13,111 nt of DNA, from positions 1 through 13,111 of the forward strand of contig JAEYOR010000006.1 in the NCBI GenBank assembly GCA_023411615.1, read 5' to 3'. The stretch is from Actinomycetes bacterium (lineage in GTDB: Bacteria; Actinomycetota; Actinomycetes; Actinomycetales; Demequinaceae). Below, piece by piece: positions 12,065 to 13,111 of the stretch. Position numbers and translations under genes: made by a program. Every line of letters begins with the position of its first letter. The first letter of the stretch is position 1. The notes beneath the pieces were generated by a model. That model saw nothing but the letters and a program-made list of their open reading frames with translations, was not told the origin of the DNA and made no database searches.

Positions 12065-12983
12065 AGCGGATCCTCGGGTCAAGGACGGCGTACAAAAGGT
12101 CGACGAGGATGTTGAGGACGACGTACGCGATGGTGAGGATGGTGACAAAGGACACGACGGTTGGTCCCTCACCTCTCAAGATCGCTTGGTAGAGGGTGTT
12201 ACCCACCCCTGGTATGTCGAAAATGCCCTCAGTGATCGTTGTGCCTGCGATGAGGTAACCGAAACTCGCTGCGGTGTTCGTCACCACCGGAATCAGCGAG
12301 TTGCGCATGACGTGCACTGGAATCACGCGGCGTGAGGTGAGGCCTTTCGCGTAAGCGGTTCGCACATAATCCTCGTGTTGCGCCTCGATGACCGAGCCGC
12401 GCATGAGCCGCATTCCGGTGACGAAGATCGTCAGAGCGATAACGGCGGCGGGCAACAACATCGCGCCCCAGGTGGTGTCGCCACCCACGGTCACTGGCGC
12501 CCAGCCCCATTTGATGCCCACGAAGTACTGCGCGAGGAACATCGCGACAAATACCGGGGTCGAGTTGAAGATCAGCGCGATGACGAGGCTGACGTTGTCG
12601 GCGATCTTGCCTGCACGCAGGCCCGAGATCAGGCCCACGACCACCGAGAGGAAGAACTCAATGGCCACGGCCATGATGACGAGCTTCACCGTCACCGGCA
12701 TTGCCTGTGCGAGCACGTCATTGACCGAGCGTCCCGAGAACGTGGCGCCCATGTTTCCCGTAAATACGTCCTGCAGGTAGAGGAAGTACTGCGCGATGAA
12801 GGGCTTATCAAGGTTGTATTGCGCACGCAAGGCCTCAAGGACCGCAGGGTTGGGCGTGCGTTCGCCGAATAGCGCGAGGATCGGATCGCCGGGCATGGCG
12901 AAGACAAGGGCGTAGATCAGGAGCGTTGTCCCGAGAAACACGGGGACGGCCTGAAGAAGACGCCGGAGAACATATCTCAGCAT
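12057..12983 (-). CDS. ABC transporter permease, DppB/OppB type
   Basis: A 308-residue membrane subunit with the classic family start MLRYVLRRLLQAVPVFLGTTLLIYALVFAMPGDP (first helix about 9-30), the GERTPNPAVLEALRAQYNLDKPFIAQYFLYL segment (40-70), the EAA loop YVRTAYAKGLTSRRVIPVHVMRNSLIPVV (206-234), FDIPGVG (255-261), and the end LVDLLYAVLDPRIRYV. It pairs with the DppC-type permease to form the membrane channel. The ATG at 12983 has GAGG 7 nt upstream. It is the first visible gene of the operon; the substrate-binding protein normally encoded next to these genes is not in the window and may lie beyond the right edge or elsewhere. Confidence 0.94.
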   Translation of the reverse strand: MLRYVLRRLLQAVPVFLGTTLLIYALVFAMPGDPILALFGERTPNPAVLEALRAQYNLDKPFIAQYFLYLQDVFTGNMGATFSGRSVNDVLAQAMPVTVKLVIMAVAIEFFLSVVVGLISGLRAGKIADNVSLVIALIFNSTPVFVAMFLAQYFVGIKWGWAPVTVGGDTTWGAMLLPAAVIALTIFVTGMRLMRGSVIEAQHEDYVRTAYAKGLTSRRVIPVHVMRNSLIPVVTNTAASFGYLIAGTTITEGIFDIPGVGNTLYQAILRGEGPTVVSFVTILTIAYVVLNILVDLLYAVLDPRIRYV

Positions 12984-13068
12984 CGATGATCCTCAACAGT
13001 GATGGATTCGTTGGGCATAAGTGGCCTTATGTTACAGCGGCATTTGAAGCGACGGACAGACAGAAGGG
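12984..13068. promoter_or_regulatory. upstream region of the ABC operon
   Basis: This 85-bp non-coding stretch carries the dppB-type Shine-Dalgarno GAGG (12994-12991 on the minus strand). A possible -10, TAACAT (13034-13029, minus), would start transcription near 13022. No good -35 is visible 16-18 nt upstream of it. The operon may instead be read from a promoter further right. Confidence 0.25.
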
Positions 13069-13111
13069 CCCCCCCCCCCCCCGGGCCCGGGGGGCCCCCC
13101 CCCGAAGAAAA
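13066..13111. other. low-complexity poly-C/poly-G contig end, probable artefact
   Basis: GGG is followed by 14 C (13069-13082), GGG, CCC, 6 G (13089-13094) and 9 C (13095-13103), ending in GAAGAAAA. Nothing else in the window resembles it. It looks like homopolymer error or false extension at an assembly end rather than genomic sequence. Confidence 0.7.

Noticed and set aside
12065..12172. Ser-rich N-terminal extension of permease C
   Set aside because: It lies within the permease B coding region in another frame. The ATG at 12064 has a ribosome binding site and a normal family N-terminus.
1..13111. CRISPR arrays, tRNA/rRNA genes, insertion sequences, defence or biosynthetic clusters
   Set aside because: I found no repeat-spacer pattern, transposase or integrase motifs, tRNA-like cloverleaf or recognisable defence or biosynthetic core enzymes.

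Overview
The window is GC-rich and densely packed. Stop and start codons often overlap, several starts are GTG, and several genes have an actinobacterial-type TANNNT -10 hexamer immediately before the start codon, which predicts leaderless mRNAs. With CGNR, DUF1801 and DUF952 proteins and a fused two-domain Dpp/Opp ATPase, this points to a chromosomal segment of a high-GC Gram-positive (Actinomycetota, perhaps Micrococcales). I cannot name the genus. No tRNA, rRNA, transposase, phage, CRISPR or defence genes are visible. The last ~45 bases are a poly-C/poly-G stretch that looks like an assembly-end artefact.

Layout. 1-218: the C-terminal end of a methyl-accepting chemotaxis protein (+). 287-637: a DUF952 protein (+), convergent with a minus-strand pair made of an EamA-type exporter (2388-1399) and a SAM-methyltransferase-like protein (1373-648). 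2428-2997: a CGNR zinc-finger protein (+) divergent from the exporter, with overlapping promoters in a 39-bp gap. 3004-3393: a RidA-family protein (-). 3394-3597: a 204-bp regulatory region with a perfect CRP/GlxR-like palindrome and a second palindrome. 3598-4344: an SDR oxidoreductase (+) followed by a strong hairpin. 4437-4871: a DUF1801 protein (+). 5164-4868 and 6248-5157 (-): an ABM-family monooxygenase coupled to a TDT/SLAC1-family transporter. 6349-7125: a short TrhO-type rhodanese (+), overlapping the 3' end of a YjdM/PhnA zinc-ribbon protein (7462-7106, -). 7893-7528: an NTF2-like protein (-). 9076-7991: the ATPase YchF (-). 9130-9333: a small hypothetical protein (+). 12983-9354: a minus-strand peptide/nickel-type ABC transporter operon (permease B, permease C, fused ATPase D-F) with overlapping reading frames. 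Its substrate-binding protein is not in the window.

How they work together. Most genes are independent housekeeping or accessory functions. Functional units supported by the sequence are the ABC uptake operon, the TDT transporter plus ABM enzyme pair (8-nt overlap), and the exporter plus methyltransferase pair (25-nt gap) facing a possible regulator. I see no clearly new multi-gene system. The observations most worth a second look are the CRP-like palindrome before the SDR gene, the recurrent exact -10-to-start spacing, and a short in-frame relic of the ychF 3' end, which suggests that the block holding the NTF2-like gene was inserted between ychF and yjdM.
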